Source: Stenocarpella maydis
Lineage: Eukaryota; Ascomycota; Sordariomycetes; Diaporthales; Diaporthaceae
Direction of reading: 5' to 3'
Assembly: GCA_002270565.1 (NCBI GenBank)
Contig: NQMI01000179.1
Location: 1 to 64,000 of the forward strand
Length of the DNA stretch: 64,000 bases
Part shown: in pieces, positions 22,158-33,891 of the stretch
Numbering within the stretch: position 1 is the stretch's first letter
Layout of the letters: the number at the start of each line of letters is the position of its first letter
The notes under the pieces: model-generated
What the model saw: only the letters and a program-made list of their open reading frames with translations
Told to the model about the DNA's origin: nothing
Databases searched by the model: none
Made by a program: the position numbers and the translations under genes

Positions 22158-24409
22158 CGTGACTCAAGGTGAACCTGGGGGCGACCTCGAGAACCGTGAC
22201 CGTGAACGTGAGATGATCCCCTCTTCGCGATGAGGAAAAAGAATTCGGAGGGAGAAATCAAAGAAAAGGTAAGCACCCGCGAGCTCGAATGATGCCTAAT
22301 CAATAGAAAACTGTCGCGAATGATTTCGCTCAAGCACAAAAGCTCCTTGAAGAAAAAAAGAAGAGAAGAGGAGGAAGATGGGAGGGAAAGGAGAAGAGTA
22401 AATAAAGGCGACGGGGTGGAGCACCACACCGCACCACACCGCACCACAGCCTGCCTGTTCCAATGCGTGCCTTCCAGGCTGAGGGTGCGTTTGTTTGTTT
22501 GTTTACCTGGGGCAATGGTGCCTTCCTGGTGTGCTGAGCCTCGTCCGTTTCTACTCAGTTGGAACTGGTGGTGGTATTGTGACTGATAGGGGAAGGAGCT
22601 CGCTCGGGGCAGGCCACCGTAACACCGCGAAACGGTGGGAGAGAAACGCCCACGATGGAATGCGGGTATCAAGACGCAGACTCGAGGCGCCCTCATTGAG
22701 ATTTTCTGACTGATCTCCCAGTGTAGGTCACCTTGGGGAGGCTTGGCCTTTGGGAGGTTGTCTTTCTGGAAGATTGCCATGGGGAACTGCCGTATAGAAG
22801 GGGATCCAACGAGACGCCTGCACCATGCCCATGGACCATAGATACTTAGCTCTTCTCTCTTCGCGTAACAAACTGTTACAGCATAGCTAGATGTACGAGG
22901 AAATAACTTAGTTGTTGCGCGAAAAGAGAAGAGTTAAGTATCTATGGTCCATGGGCATGGTGCAGGCGTTTATATAGCGGGCCGGCCTCCTATCAAAGAC
23001 GGGCATATCAAAGACGACGGTGCCAGAGATTCTCCTACAGTAGGCTGCCGTATACATTGTCCCATCCCAGGTCGTACTAGGGAACATCAGCCAATAGACA
23101 GTGTGCCTATGCAAGATTGTCCCGCGAGAAGTCTGCATGAGAGCACTACGAACCAATGACAGACCATCTCACGATGGACTACGCAGTGCGCAAGTGCATA
23201 TGTGTCCCACAAGGGGAATGCGCCGCTCGACCCACTCCGAAACCTCACTGGCATCCCGAGCATCTCTCTGGACCGTCTGTCTTGCCCGTCCCCCAAAACG
23301 GTCTCCAGCCCCCAGAAATCTTCCCACCGTAAACGTGCCTTCTCTACCTGACGTAGGAAACTAAGTAGACAGGCATCACCAGGCGTCAGGCATGGGCAAT
23401 GACATCAGGCAGTAGTAGCGGGCAGAGAGAGAGAGATAGAGAGGGAGCACTTCAATGTTCCTGCTCAGACCCGCAGCCAATGCCATGCACGGGGCGGCGA
23501 GCGTCTCGACTCATCATCCGTCACCGACCTTTTCCCACGCTGGGAAGTCGCCTTCGCATCGCAGCGTCAAGCCGCACCGCCCAAGTCAGAGTGCGCTTCC
23601 CCTGAACGACAAAGCTGGATTATAGCCGGGAAGGCGGAGGGGGTGTGGGCATGAAGACTCAATTTGCGAATGCCACGGGTGCAAATGGCACATCCAGTGG
23701 CAGCACCTGCCAGTTCCGCTTGGTGTGTGTGTGTTGCGGACACATTGATGCGGTGACTGGACCTCCCTCCACCAGGTGATGTAACAGGTCGAAAAATCGA
23801 GTGTGTCAGCTGCAAGACCGGCCACGAGCAAGAGGCAGCAGCAACCGCAGACGCTAGGGCAGTTGGCCGTCCTGGCTCCGGGTGGCCCGATGACATACGC
23901 GCCTGTCGTCAGTAAAGGGGACCGCAGGTGCCATGCGCGCATAGAAGGCGGGCCACCGAGCAGGCAAGCACTCTCAGACAGGTAGGAAGAGTAAATACAT
24001 AGGCCTAATGGACGTCGAGGAAGGGCTGCCGTGACACCAAACCACCCAGGCTCTGATATCGAAGGATGCCAGAACAGGTGGAACCCCAATAGGTGAAAGT
24101 CGCTCTGCACCTGGGATACGCGCCGTGCCTCAAGTGCAACTGACATACAAGCTTGGCTCCCACAGCCAAAGGTAAGCACACATGTACAGTGACCTTATTG
24201 GCCCGGGGACCGTTGCCATGCCTGCCCTAGTCAATGCATGAACATGAGCAAGGAAGGCGCGTGAGAATGCATCAATACGTCCATCGGTTTGATTATTTTG
24301 GACGCAGGTGGGCAGTGTTGAAAGCACAGTGTCACCGCCACCGCCACTACTCGCCTCGTGCTTCCAGGTCCAGCTGGCCATGTCGGGGTGTAAAACCGAT
24401 ATTCCCATT
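22158..24409. other. intergenic with one long hairpin
   Basis: Contains the DHHC gene leader and a 58-bp-arm inverted repeat. No protein-coding gene is supported; minus-strand ORFs at 23.6-24.2 kb have no recognisable content. Confidence 0.5.
22814..22969. repeat. inverted repeat, 58-bp arms and 40-bp loop
   Basis: The left arm 22814-22871 (starts ACGCCTGCACCATGCCCATG) pairs with the right arm 22912-22969 (ends CATGGGCATGGTGCAGGCGT). I count three mismatches, all C/T or G/A differences, towards the loop. Transcription from either side would give a stable hairpin. No flanking direct repeat or transposase is seen. It could be a foldback element, a MITE or a small-RNA source. Confidence 0.88.
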
Positions 24410-26005
24410 TTAATACCAAGGGTACCCAGGAAATGACAGGGTTGCCTGCAGTGGCGCCTCGCTAATGTTCCGCATCACCGTGTCCTCCAGCTCAGCCATC
24501 TCCTCCTGGAGCCTCGTGTCCAGCGAGTCATCCAGTTCAGCCGCCTGCTCGCCCATCTCCCTACGCAGCGTGTCCAATATGCGTGTCTCTGCCTGTCCAA
24601 CGAGTTCTACCATCTCCTTCCTGTGAGCTGCAAGGGCGTCATCAAAGCGCTTCTCAAGAGCCGAAAGGCGCGAGTGGAGGAGATCCTCGAGGCTGGACGA
24701 GCCCAGTTGTTTCGGCTCATGGCATCCTGGGGGGGTGCTGCTGCCGCGTACGCGTTTCTTGCCTTTGTCGAGGGCAGGATAGACAGGGGCAGACCCAGAC
24801 TCGTCATATTGGGGAGGGTCATCGTGCACTTTATGACCACGAGGATCGCTGTCACCGGGAGTGCTAGGTGCCAGACTATCCCCTTCGATGACCTTGCCTC
24901 CCTGGCCCTGGTAGAGAGTTGCTGCACTCGTCAACGCAGCAATGCTACAGGCTGACGGCTCCGATACGGCTTCGCACAGCTTGCGAAATCGTGCAGCAGA
25001 CAGACTCCGCCGGGGTACGGAAGCATACAACGTCAAGGACGTCTGCCTGGCCAAGTCGAACAGAGACGTAAGAATATGACTGGATGCCTTGTTCTTGGGT
25101 TCGCATGGCGTGGGGGGCAGCACCAGAGCCGGCGGCCTGGACAGAGCAAAGACCAGTGTTATGGTATCTTGACCCAGCATTTTATCCGCCGGGTCTGCAT
25201 CGAACGAGAGCTGGTTGATTCGCTCGGGGTAGATGTGGATGAAGATGTTGGTCCTGCCGTCACGCCGACGACTTGGGGCATGCTTAAGCTGGACCGAGGC
25301 ACGCAGTTCAAAGAAGGCCTTGTTGGATGGGGGCAACCAGTGTAGGTCGAAGAGCAGGCCCGGCAGGCTTTGCCCTTCCCCCCACGACGCGAGGGCAGTG
25401 ACCTTGGCCAGGTCGATTCTTGTGGGCCATGTTGGTTCGATATGCCCGGGAGATGGTGCACCAGCGCTGAAGCTCTTAGAAGATGAGGGGGGGGACCGGG
25501 TAGGGGACGGGGACGCATGAGCAGCGGCAGACGTGTCGGCAAGATTCGCGGGCCTTGTTGGGGTTGTGGGCTCATCAGGGCGTGGCGGGGCAGGGTCGTG
25601 TGTGTCGTCTCGTTCACGTCCAATATCCACAACATCATCGGGTACGTGGTCTGAACGAGGCGTATTCGGATTCGTCGTGGTGCCAGAGTATATGAGTGGA
25701 GGGGATGCTGACGTCGTACGATCCTTGGGAGAGGCGCATGGTGCACTGTCGGACACCATGGCGACTAAGGTCATCGAGCGACTGTGGCGAGAAAAGGCTG
25801 CGTCGCGCTATCGAAGGGTCAGTTCCAAACAAGTTTCTCGCGCAATGCTCACCCAGTATGAATTGGCCCCGATGCTGCGCGCTTCGAGGTGGTCGAGTAA
25901 GTCGTGAATCGACGCAGGCTGCGGATGGTTTCGTCCCCGCACGCCCAGCCTAGCCACGACACACACAATTATGACGAGCTCCAGTGCTGCAAGAAGCACC
26001 AGCAC
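24410..26005 (-). CDS. membrane-anchored protein of unknown function with C-terminal coiled coil
   Basis: Minus-strand, two exons (26005-25853 and 25807-24410) across a 45-bp GT-AG intron that contains an in-frame TAG, so splicing is needed. Product 516 aa. The N-terminus MLVLLAALELVIIVCVVARL is a membrane anchor or signal anchor. Residues about 55-170 are Pro/Ser/Thr-rich and probably disordered. A folded-looking middle (about 175-340) reads LPGLLFDLHWLPPSNKAFFE, RTNIFIHIYPERI and FDLARQTSLTLYASVPRRSL. The last ~90 residues (LEDLLHSRLSALEKRF...) form a predicted coiled coil. I do not recognise the family; it looks like a fungus-specific protein. It is divergent from the ALDH gene, with 883 bp between the starts. 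Without the first exon a 454-aa soluble form starting at 25774 is possible. Confidence 0.7.
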
Positions 26006-26888
26006 CCAGGGTCTTTCGCCGTCCGTGGAGCGACGAGTAGAAGCCTGTCAAACGTCGGTGCTGGCCGCGGGACACTGGTCGCCAGGAGTGTCGTGGACGG
26101 TAGGCAGGCGGTGCACGGTTACCTGCTGTGGGAGCAGATACCTGGAAACTACTTCGACCCGGCCTGGATGGGATGAGGTACGACGGTGATGCGTTGGGCC
26201 TGACGGTGTTGTGATGGAGAGCGAGGCAGGCGGCAGAGAGCAACATGAATGGGGAGCTGAAGTCAGTTGGGGCCCGCCTGATCACATGATCAAATGCATG
26301 GCTGGGTGCCTGGCTGCCTGATTCGCCTGGGCAGGCCAGCTCCCTCTTATCTTATCTCGGCCACGCAAATGAATGCTCTCGCAACATTCACCCTCTCTCC
26401 TTGCCACTTGGGTAACACTCTACTTTGCTATGGCACCAATGGCGTATGGTACAATGGATAATATACCGATGCACCTCTATATTCTCGAAATGGAGGGGAT
26501 AACGGTGATCCCTACGCTGCCTTGGTCTCATCACGAAATGGCCCTGGCTTCAGCGAGGAAGAACATGTGGTTTCACCCCGGAACGTGCTCCATTTTCGCC
26601 ATTGACAGTGAGTGACATGAATCCTCGTTGTGCTCGTGTCCGGAATCCGGCGTGTTCCTCGGGCGGCAGCTGCCGGGAACGGGGCTTGGGCTGGTTGATA
26701 AGCGCCGAGCTAATCGGCAAGGGGCTCCGTGGTCCGCGACGGGTGTCTCCCGATTTCTGAAGAGGGGGTCAGCCCTGGGTGTACCGCCGTCTTCACCACG
26801 CTGCAACCGGCTCTATTAGGTTTGTCACGGGAAATAGCGAGACAACTGAGACCAGATAGCTGTGCCAAGTAGGCATAGCCTGACAATC
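26006..26888. other. divergent intergenic region
   Basis: Shared upstream region of the minus-strand membrane-anchored gene and the plus-strand ALDH gene. No gene or clear motif seen. Confidence 0.5.
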
Positions 26889-28541
26889 ATGGCTGAAGGT
26901 GCGGACTCGGCAGCCCGGCTCTGGATCGCGGGCAAATACCAGCCAGGGAAAGGCAAGCTGTAAGTGCGTATGATGAGGCGGCGCATTCATCACAGCCATG
27001 CAGTGCAATGCAATGTAATGTAGCTGCTGACACGTGCTCCAACCAGCATCCCAATTGAGGATCCCGCCACCGGGCACGTCTTTGCCCACTGCCACTCGGC
27101 ATCCGACCAAGATGTCGACAACACAGTCCAGCTCGCCCACCAGGCCTTCAAGTCGGGCGCCTGGTCCCGGCTCCCCCGGCACCTCCGCGCCGATGTCCTC
27201 GACAAGGCCGCCGCCCTCCTGACCGAGGACCTGCCGGGCCTCATCGCCCTCGAGGTGCGCCAGACCGGCCGCGCCGTCCGCGAGATGAAGGCCCAGGTGC
27301 CCTCGCTGGTGCGCTGGTTCAGGTACTACGCCGCCCTCCTGCGCACCGAGGAGCGCGCCGTGCTGCCGACCCAGGGCAAGCTGCACAACTGGGTCGACCG
27401 CGTGCCGCTGGGCGTCGTGGCCCAGATCACGCCCTTCAACCACCCGCTGCTCATCGCCGTCAAGAAGGTCGCGCCCGCCCTCGCCGCCGGCAACTCGGTC
27501 GTCGTCAAGCCGAGCGAGCTCACCCCGCTGACCACCCTGCGCCTCGGCGAGCTGCTGGCCCAGGCCGGCGTCCCCGAGGGCGTCTTCAGCGTGCTCCCGG
27601 GCTACGGGGCCACCACGGGCGCCGCGCTGTGCGCCCACCCGCTCGTCAGGAAGGTCGACGTCACGGGCGGGACGCCGGCCGGCCGCGCCATCGGGGCCGT
27701 CGCCGGTGGGAACCTGGCCCGGTACACAGCCGAGCTGGGCGGCAAGGCGCCCCTGGTCGTCTTCAGGGAGGCGCACGTCGACGCGGCCGTCAACGGCATC
27801 GCGTTCGGGGCCTTTGTTGCGAGCGGGCAGACGTGCGTGGCCGCCACGAGGATCATCGTCGAGAACCCCATCCTGGACGAGGTCCTCGAGAAGCTCGCGG
27901 CCAAGGCAGACGTCATCGCCAGGGGGATGGGGTCACCGGCCCATCCGGACTCCACCATGGGCCCTCTCATCTCGGAGAAGCAGCTGAACCACGTCGAGGC
28001 GCTGGTCCACGATGCCGTCAGCAGCGGGCACGCGAGGCCGGTGTTTGGGGGCGTCAGGCTACGGGGGACGAGCCGCCTGGACGGCACGGACTTTTCAAAG
28101 GGGCACTTCTTCGCGCCCACGGTGCTGACGTCCACCAGCGGCAACAGCATCCTCCAGGCGCGGCTCTGGAGGGAGGAGGCCTTTGGCCCCGTGGTGGTGG
28201 TGGTCGGCTTCGACACCGAGGACGAGGCCGTGGCGCTGGCCAACGACAGCGAGTTCGGCCTCGGCGCCGCCGTGTGGACGGGGGACCTCTCGCGGGCGCA
28301 CCGCGTGGCGGAGAGCATCGAGGCCGGCATAGTCTGGGTCAACACGCACCACCGCAACGACCCCAGCAGCCCGTGGGGGGGAGCAAAGAGCGCGAGCGGC
28401 GTGGGGAGTGAGAACGGGGTCGACGCGTACCACGCGTACACCACCATGAAGAGCACGATCGTCAACTACGCATCGCCCGAGGAGAGCCTGGCTGCTGACG
28501 ACTGGTTCAGGGAGGGCGGCGGTAGTGTTCGATATGGCTGA
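26889..28541 (+). CDS. NAD(P)-dependent aldehyde dehydrogenase
   Basis: Two exons across a GT-AG intron at 26960-27046 give 521 aa. The start MAEGADSAARLWIAGKYQPG is short and in frame with the body. Family landmarks: ITPFNHP with the oxyanion Asn at about 155, VKPSELTPL, the cofactor-site TGGTPAGR, the general base Glu at about 253 in AELGGK, and the nucleophile Cys at about 287 in GQTCVAATR. WVNTHHRNDPSSPWGG corresponds to the C-terminal block. The enzyme oxidises aldehydes to acids. It groups by eye with betaine/salicylaldehyde/indole-acetaldehyde-type ALDHs rather than with housekeeping Ald4/5, but the substrate cannot be set. No targeting peptide, so cytosolic. Very GC3-rich. Confidence 0.93.
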
Positions 28542-31500
28542 GGAAAACGGCATGGCCGAAGGGGGCCAGTCAGAATAGACTTTATTGATCTGGGATCAGC
28601 GCCATCATGCCGGATATGCGTGCAGCTATCTTGTGAAAACCGGACACCTGACCTGCTTCCTTTTTAATGCCTGAGTAACATTGTCTGACACGCCGAGCCT
28701 ACGCCCAAATTCAGACTTACTGGTCAGGCGCAAACTGCTTCGCGTTGTTATAGAAGTTTGTAGCAATGCCATGTGTGGACAACTCTAGCCGTCACCGTTT
28801 GGCTTCTCTTTGAACTGCCGCCCGCATCCTCGAAGACGAACAAATCCCCTTCTACTTTCACAATGAGAGGCGTCGCCACCCCCCTCCCCCCCTCTTAAAC
28901 GGTGTTTCATCTGTTACATCTCCACGCAAAAAAGCTCATCGTCGACGGGATTGCCCTTTCTACGGGACACAGATGTAACATTCAATACAAGCCCGCAACG
29001 TCCGTATTAGAACGGTTCGGATCTCCACGGAACGCCTCACCTGGAGCCGCAATACACGAAAAGATGCCTCGCAAGGCCGAAACACAACCACCTTCGAAGA
29101 CTATACTAATGGGACTCTAGCGCAAGCAACAACCGCAAATCATGTCGGTGACAAATCAATCTGGGTGCTGTGAGCCAGATTATACCCCCGGCTGAAAGGC
29201 ACATTGGAGGCCGATGATGATCAAAGCACAGGCCTCCTCCAGTCTGAAGAAACACATATAGTCGTCGATACCGTGTCCGCACAGCAACAAGGACGATGAG
29301 CGATGGCAGTCTGGGCGGGGCGGGAATCGTCACCATCATCGTCCAATCCTCATTTTCCCCGCGTCCGGGATACTTAGAGTCTTAGACTCACAGACCACGA
29401 AACAGCCTTCCCACAAAACGAGGTCGATCCGTACGGTACGTCACGTTCCGTCGCCCCTGCGCCATCTCCGATAAAGTACGCAAGTCTTGACGTCGCCAAG
29501 CCCCAACTCAAAAGAGGCTAATGGAAAAGACATACGGCGGCAGGGACCACGAGAAGAACGGGGGACTTTGGTGTGCTGGATGGGATGACGGGAGCAATGA
29601 TGGAATGGGAAAGGCGTAATGTGTGGCCAGGCCGGGCGCCACTCTCGGGAGAGGCGGTGCGGAATTCGTGGGTTGTCGTTCTCGGTCCGCACAACCGTGT
29701 GAAGGGACTGACTGATGGTGGGTATACTGTTGCCCTGTTTTCAGCTACCACCAGACAATACTAATTGTCATTGGTGGTTTTTATGCCGACGCGCGGATAC
29801 CATAGTGCAAATTTCGCAGAGTATTTCGGCACGGGCGATCCATCTCTCACTCTCGTCTGTGCCCCGTGACTATCGACATGTCTACTTGACCTAAGCGAAT
29901 GTAATCAATGTGTATAGTACTACCGAAGCTCAGCTATTATACGGCCACGGCTACTTAAGTACATACTGGGCAGGCTCCACAAGACACTCTCTCCTCCAGT
30001 TCTTAAGTATCAAGCGGCCAAGATACACCTTGCCGCTATCAGTATTGCCCTTAGAAGGACAAGGGTAATAGGCTAGAGCAACGCCAAGTGCTTTAGCAAG
30101 CGCTAGTTTTAAGGTTATCTAGAACGCCTATTTACACTAACTATATTGATAGAACTTATTTTATGCGCAGCTTGCACCATGCACCACGGAATGACTGCCG
30201 CTTTGTCTTTTTCGGGGTTACGCACATTTCAAGGCCCCGATACACCATTCCAGAGAGGCGCCACACCGCATACAAGGTGTCGCCAAAGGGAAGGCTAAAA
30301 ATTCAAGTTCAACATTCGGCGTTAGAATAGCGCGAAAGCATGTAGCAATGCTAGCAACAAGGCCTGCTCCGGAGGCTGAGCATCCGCGCCCGACGATAAC
30401 TACACCACTCCAAAGAACCTACCACGGACAATTCACAATTCTCGGATGGAATACTCACCGTTTTGATCGGACCACCATGCCTATGCGGTACCAACGGAGA
30501 AGGAAGAGCGGCCGCCGCGCCGTCCGGAAGTCTTGTGTCGTTAATAGTTTCGCAAGCAAAGCGGGTGCTACAAACGCTAGATAGCAGATATCAAAATATA
30601 ACACGGCTGAAGCATGAGAGCGCTAGAATATAACAGCATATGCAATCTCTGTATCTTTACTTTTCCGCATTAGATGGTGCGAAGATATGATAATATGACG
30701 AATGAACGGGCAATCTGCAATACTGCGTCGTGCATGCCAAGAAACATCGGTGTAAACGACGACCCTTTTTACTATTAAGGTTCTATGTTCAGGAAGTAGT
30801 CAACGTATGTCTGGGTTGCGCGGCCGATTGTGTGCGGCTAAAGGCCCGTATATAATAATATTCCTAAGCAAAGAATTTTAAGTGAATTACGTTATTGAAT
30901 TCTCCGTATGTAAATATAATAAAACGAGTATAATAATTTAATTACTGTTACAGAATTAGCTATTTACTTGATTAAATACCTAAAATATAATAATGTTTTA
31001 ATTAAAGAGCTAGGAAAAGTTAATAATGAATCATAAACCTATAGTTCCTGTATCTAAAGTCTATCAGTTTTACTCTGCTTATACACATTAATGAGGCTTA
31101 AAATAAAGTCAATTATTCCTTCTAATAATTATAAAGAAACTGTTAAGGGTTAGCTATATTATGATAACTTTAGAAACTATTAAGTTAGTATTAAAGTATT
31201 AATGATAGGAAATATTATAGCTTAGAAGCATGCTATTAAGATATTTTCTGTAATATTACCATAAGTAAATCATATATGTTATTTTCTATACATAGCTTTA
31301 TAATAGGGTGGTTAATGTGTTTTGAAAGTTTGGTATTGAGGAAAAGATCCCTTATAAAGATATTCAAGTTTTTCTATAGGGGGTAGTTGAACACAAATAT
31401 CGCGTTACGCGCATATGGGGTGGCTCAGAATAGGGGATGGCTCAGATGTGGGCCGGGCACGTTAGCTACCATGAGATCAGGAGACCAGAATCCAATATGC

Positions 31501-32346
31501 TGGAGCCGCACCCAGGTTGTAGTAGAGAGTGATCGAGCATTGCTGACCTCGATGCCATTGTTAGGCACCCCTTGCGCCCGGGAACCATTTTGAGCCTCAA
31601 GTCGTGTTGAGACACCGACACCTGAACGTGAGTGAGCCTCAGTACTCAAGCTGTACATGAATTGAAAATAGGATTTGAAGCTGAGGTAAATGAATATTCG
31701 GTATTCTGTCTGTCCATCAAGGAAGGAAATTGGGTGTTTAGCGACAAGCTGCAGATATATTACTCCGTCCTGTTCGTCTAGCGAGAAGCTTCAGATATAT
31801 TATTCCGTCCGCGTCGTGCGTACTGCTAAATTGGGCCGCCATTCGCTCGGGTATCGGCTGTTTGGCGCGTGTCGCTAGAGCAGGACCCGAGTCCCCTGAA
31901 TAATGCGTTAAACCTACAGCGGGGGGGGGGCAAGAAGCCGATGTGGTACTGCAATACGAACCCCTGACAACAAGCGTGATCTAGCCGTTTGGGAGCATCG
32001 TCAATTTACCCCGAAAACCCAGCTAGGGGTTAAATCGAATGCTAGGACCGGGCGGCAATGCGTGCGGCGTGCGCTGTCGTTTGCGCTCCAATTACGACTC
32101 ATGGAACGTCATGTTACTTTAAGTTTTCCCCCAATTTTCCACCACAGACGTCAGCCGATGTACGAACTAAGCCGAGTGCAGTGGGTATACGGAACGTAAA
32201 CGAAGATTCCGTGGTCATGTATTCGACGATCAGAAGGAAGGGATGTTTATTTATAGTCAACAAAAGTTGCAACTAAATACAGCCTCCCATAGACTGACTG
32301 GCTTTGCTGCAGTCTTGAGCAATTGGAGATTCTACCTATTGGAAAT
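28542..32346. other. long gene-free region with AT-rich patch
   Basis: Nearly 4 kb without a supportable gene. Around 29.98-30.15 kb and 30.84-31.38 kb the DNA looks like decayed repeat. A short duplicated word of about 30 bp (GCGACAAGCTGCAGATATAT / GCGAGAAGCTTCAGATATAT) occurs at about 31740-31770 and 31780-31810. Confidence 0.55.
30840..31380. repeat. AT-rich RIP-like relic
   Basis: About 540 bp of strongly AT-rich sequence (runs such as TATAATAATTTAATTACTG) inside balanced DNA, with stops in all frames. This is the usual look of a RIP-destroyed transposon in such genomes. The original element cannot be recognised. Confidence 0.55.
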
Positions 32347-33891
32347 ATGGCAATTCTTTGGCAGCTCGGCCTTGTGGTCTTCAGCCTGGTGGCCGTGACA
32401 TGCGGCCAAAGCTTCAACAACCCTGTCCTCTGGGAAGACCTCGCTGACAATGAGGTTATCCGAGTCAACGACACGTACTACTACACCGCATCCACGATGC
32501 ATTACTCCCCCGGTGCCCCGATCCTACGCTCTTATGATCTCGTCAACTGGGAGTACCTCAGCCACGCGGTCCCCAGACTGGACTGGGGGAGCAAGTACGA
32601 CTTGACAGGGGGCCAGCAGGCCTATGTCAAGGGCATCTACGCATCTACCTTTAAGTATCGCAAGAGCAACGGCCTCTGGTACTGGATCGGCTGCATCGAG
32701 TACTCGACGACATATGTCTTCACCGCCCCATCCGTGACGGGGCCCTGGTCTCAGAAGGCCAAGATCGCAACCTGCTACTACGACGCCGGACTCCTCATCG
32801 ACGACGATGACACAATGTACGTCGCGTACGGCAACACCCAGCTGAGCGTCGCGCAGCTGTCCGCCGACGGCCTCTCGGAGGTCAAGAAGCAACAGGTCTA
32901 CTCCACGCCGTCGAGCATCGGCGTCCTGGAGGGCAGCCGGATGTACAAGCGCAACGGCAAGTACTACATCTTCGCGACCAAGCCGGCGACCAGCCAGTAC
33001 GTGCTCCAGGCGAGCAGCCCGTGGGGCCCGTACACCGTCAAGCCTCTTGCCCAGAGCGTATCCCCCCCCGTGTCCGGGGCCGGAAACCCCCACCAGGGCA
33101 GCCTGGTCGATACCCCCAGCGGGAACTGGTACTACATGGCGTTCATCGACAACTACCCGGGCGGCAGGGTCCCGGTGCTCGCCCCCGTGACCTGGGGCTC
33201 TGATGGCTACCCGGCCCTCAGCCTGTCGAACAACGCGTGGGGCAAGTCATACCCGTACCCGGTGGCCCAGAAACCCGTCACGTCCACGCTCGGGACCGAT
33301 TCGTTCCCCGGGACGTCCCTCGGGCCGGCGTGGGAGTGGAACCACAACCCCGACACCACCAAGTTCACGGTCTCAAACGGCCTGACCCTCAGCACCGCGA
33401 CGGTGACGAGCGACTTGTACAGCGCCCGGAACACGCTGACCAAGCGTATCCACGGCCCGAACGGGGTTGGCACGGTGGTTATTGACTTCACCAACATGGC
33501 CGACGGCGACCGCGCCGGCCTCTCGCTGCTGCGACAGTCATCCGCCTACATCGCCGTCCAGAGGTCCGGCTCATCCTACGCCATAGTCATGTACAACGGC
33601 CTCACCATGACCAGCACGTGGAACACGGCGTCGACTGGCTCCCAGGCCGCGACCACGCCCATCACGCAGCGCCGTATCTGGCTTCGTACCACAGTTGATA
33701 TCAGCCCGGGCTCGGGGAGGAAGGGCTCGTTCTCATACAGTCTGGACGGCAGCAACTTTGTGACATTCGGGTCGCAGCTGACGTTGAACAACACATGGGA
33801 GTTCTTCATGGGGTATCGGTATGGCATTTTCAACTTTGCCACCAAGGCTCTTGGGGGCTCCGTCAAGGTTCAGTCTTTCACGAGCGCCTAA
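32347..33891 (+). CDS. secreted glycoside hydrolase family 43 protein
   Basis: Intronless, 514 aa when started at the ATG at 32347, which gives a standard signal peptide (MAILWQLGLVVFSLVAVTCG, cut before QSFNN). An ATG at 32323 adds eight polar residues and would spoil it. The five-bladed beta-propeller occupies about residues 22-310: base Asp at about 34 (LADNEVIRVNDTYYYTAS), Asp at about 146 (YYDAGLLIDDDDTMYVAYG) and acid Glu at about 195 (GVLEGSRMYKRNGKYY). The remaining ~200 residues form a beta-sandwich like the GH43 C-terminal domain (DFTNMADGDRAGLSLL). GH43 enzymes cut xylan or arabinan side chains, or galactan; the exact specificity is unknown. Expected role: extracellular plant-polysaccharide degradation. 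Confidence 0.93.
   Translation: MAILWQLGLVVFSLVAVTCGQSFNNPVLWEDLADNEVIRVNDTYYYTASTMHYSPGAPILRSYDLVNWEYLSHAVPRLDWGSKYDLTGGQQAYVKGIYASTFKYRKSNGLWYWIGCIEYSTTYVFTAPSVTGPWSQKAKIATCYYDAGLLIDDDDTMYVAYGNTQLSVAQLSADGLSEVKKQQVYSTPSSIGVLEGSRMYKRNGKYYIFATKPATSQYVLQASSPWGPYTVKPLAQSVSPPVSGAGNPHQGSLVDTPSGNWYYMAFIDNYPGGRVPVLAPVTWGSDGYPALSLSNNAWGKSYPYPVAQKPVTSTLGTDSFPGTSLGPAWEWNHNPDTTKFTVSNGLTLSTATVTSDLYSARNTLTKRIHGPNGVGTVVIDFTNMADGDRAGLSLLRQSSAYIAVQRSGSSYAIVMYNGLTMTSTWNTASTGSQAATTPITQRRIWLRTTVDISPGSGRKGSFSYSLDGSNFVTFGSQLTLNNTWEFFMGYRYGIFNFATKALGGSVKVQSFTSA

Noticed and set aside
21695..22780. 361-aa minus-strand ORF
   Set aside because: Overlaps the DHHC gene in a different frame, including its intron and leader; Ser/Leu-rich without motif.
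26793..27776. 327-aa minus-strand ORF
   Set aside because: Antisense shadow of the ALDH gene, Gly/Arg/Val low complexity.
30348..30584. 78-aa plus-strand ORF
   Set aside because: No motif, short, next to decayed repeat DNA; chance ORF is more likely.
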